Shown in pieces: positions 63,775 through 64,000 of a stretch of 64,000 nucleotides of DNA. Numbering within the stretch: the stretch's first letter is position 1; every line of letters starts with the position of its first letter. The notes under the pieces are model-generated. The model did no database searches, had not been told where the DNA came from, and saw only the letters and a program-made list of their open reading frames with translations. Made by a program: the position numbers and the translations under genes. Origin of the DNA: Janthinobacterium sp. BJB426 (GTDB lineage Bacteria; Pseudomonadota; Gammaproteobacteria; Burkholderiales; Burkholderiaceae_D); contig NZ_PDZL01000001.1 of assembly GCF_002735705.1 (NCBI RefSeq), positions 434,001 to 498,000 of the forward strand. Direction: 5' to 3'.

Positions 63775-64000
63775 ATGTCGGCCGCCGATTTTGCACAGCA
63801 ACAAGACCTGCACGCGCTCTACAGCAGCCATCACGGCTGGCTGCAGGGCTGGCTGCGGCATAAGCTGGGCAATGCGGGCGATGCGGCGGACCTGGCGCAA
63901 GACACCTTCATCAGCGTGCTGACGGCCGATTCCGCACCGCAGATCCGCGAAGCGCGGCCGTTTCTCGCTACCATCGCGCGCCGTCTGGTGGCGCACCGCT
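63775..64000 (+). CDS. FecI-like ECF sigma factor, 5' part (runs off window)
   Basis: 75 codons visible from the ATG at 63775, with GGAAAGGGA upstream. The sequence LHALYSSHHGWLQGWLRHKL then AADLAQDTFISVL is sigma region 2 of FecI-type factors and is closely related to the sigma part of the hybrid at 39508-40824 (LYADHHGWLQGWLRKKLG). Whether this copy ends normally or is also fused to FecR cannot be seen. It probably controls another TonB-dependent receptor beyond the window. Confidence 0.85.
   Translation, partial: MSAADFAQQQDLHALYSSHHGWLQGWLRHKLGNAGDAADLAQDTFISVLTADSAPQIREARPFLATIARRLVAHR

Noticed and set aside
1..64000. CRISPR arrays, tRNA/rRNA genes, insertion sequences, prophage or integrase genes
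   Set aside because: None was seen; the repeats noted are coding blades, short regulatory duplications or a single palindromic element.

Overview
The window is GC-rich, densely coded DNA from a betaproteobacterium, most likely family Oxalobacteraceae (Janthinobacterium/Massilia-like). That guess rests on the style of the proteins (split parE/parC locus, Lys/Ala-rich small proteins, a SWIB protein, TorF-type porin, FecI/FecR regulation) and not on any marker gene; no rRNA, tRNA, CRISPR array, prophage or insertion sequence was found. It reads as chromosome: housekeeping genes (parE/parC, proS, rppH, ffh, mqo, dapA) are mixed with accessory blocks.

Layout. 1-6.5 kb: tail of a short-chain dehydrogenase, then a four-gene drug-efflux-type operon (outer-membrane lipoprotein, HlyD-type adaptor, RbbA-like double ABC ATPase fused to a permease, second permease) closed by a terminator. 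6.5-11.5 kb: DUF3141 (PhaC-like hydrolase), MaoC/phosphotransacetylase fusion and acetate kinase, tightly coupled. 11.6-15.3 kb: an exported Ala/Lys-rich protein, an M43 metalloprotease fused to seven 49-residue PLL/DUF346-type lectin repeats, a small unknown partner and an orphan LuxR-type HTH. 15.3-23.4 kb (minus): parE - hscC-like Hsp70 - J-like membrane protein - parC as one operon, with an excellent LexA-type box 80 bp upstream of parE. 23.6-31.8 kb: complete kdp system (a 30-codon upstream membrane peptide, kdpF, A, B, C, D, E). 32-37 kb: TorF-type porin, degenerate ParA-like protein, dapA with a coupled small ORF, a C26 glutamine-amidotransferase-like hydrolase coupled to an alginate-lyase-family protein.

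37-41 kb (minus): a TonB-dependent siderophore receptor with an STN signalling domain and, upstream, a single polypeptide that joins an ECF sigma factor to a FecR anti-sigma factor (IutY type), with a Fur box. A 121-bp imperfect palindrome sits just after. 41-46.4 kb (minus): YbdK-type ligase with a cation/proton antiporter, then MoxR ATPase - GNAT - VWA protein. 46.6-53.5 kb: two small c-type cytochromes and a nitric-oxide/nitrite module (norR divergent from a three-cupredoxin nirK, ytfE, quinol-type norZ) with two NorR-type sites and a sigma-54 promoter. 53.5-56 kb: a coupled saccharopine-dehydrogenase-like/DUF2269/DoxX-like operon and a DUF1841 protein. 56.4-63.5 kb: mqo with a lipobox, rppH, proS, a lytic transglycosylase, a SWIB protein and ffh. 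The window ends inside a second Fur-box-preceded FecI-like sigma factor.

The most notable points are the metalloprotease-lectin fusion, the sigma/anti-sigma hybrid, the chaperone pair inside a topoisomerase IV operon under a probable SOS box, the NO-responsive denitrification module, and the palindromic element. None of these could be tested by database search here; family names come from recognised motifs.
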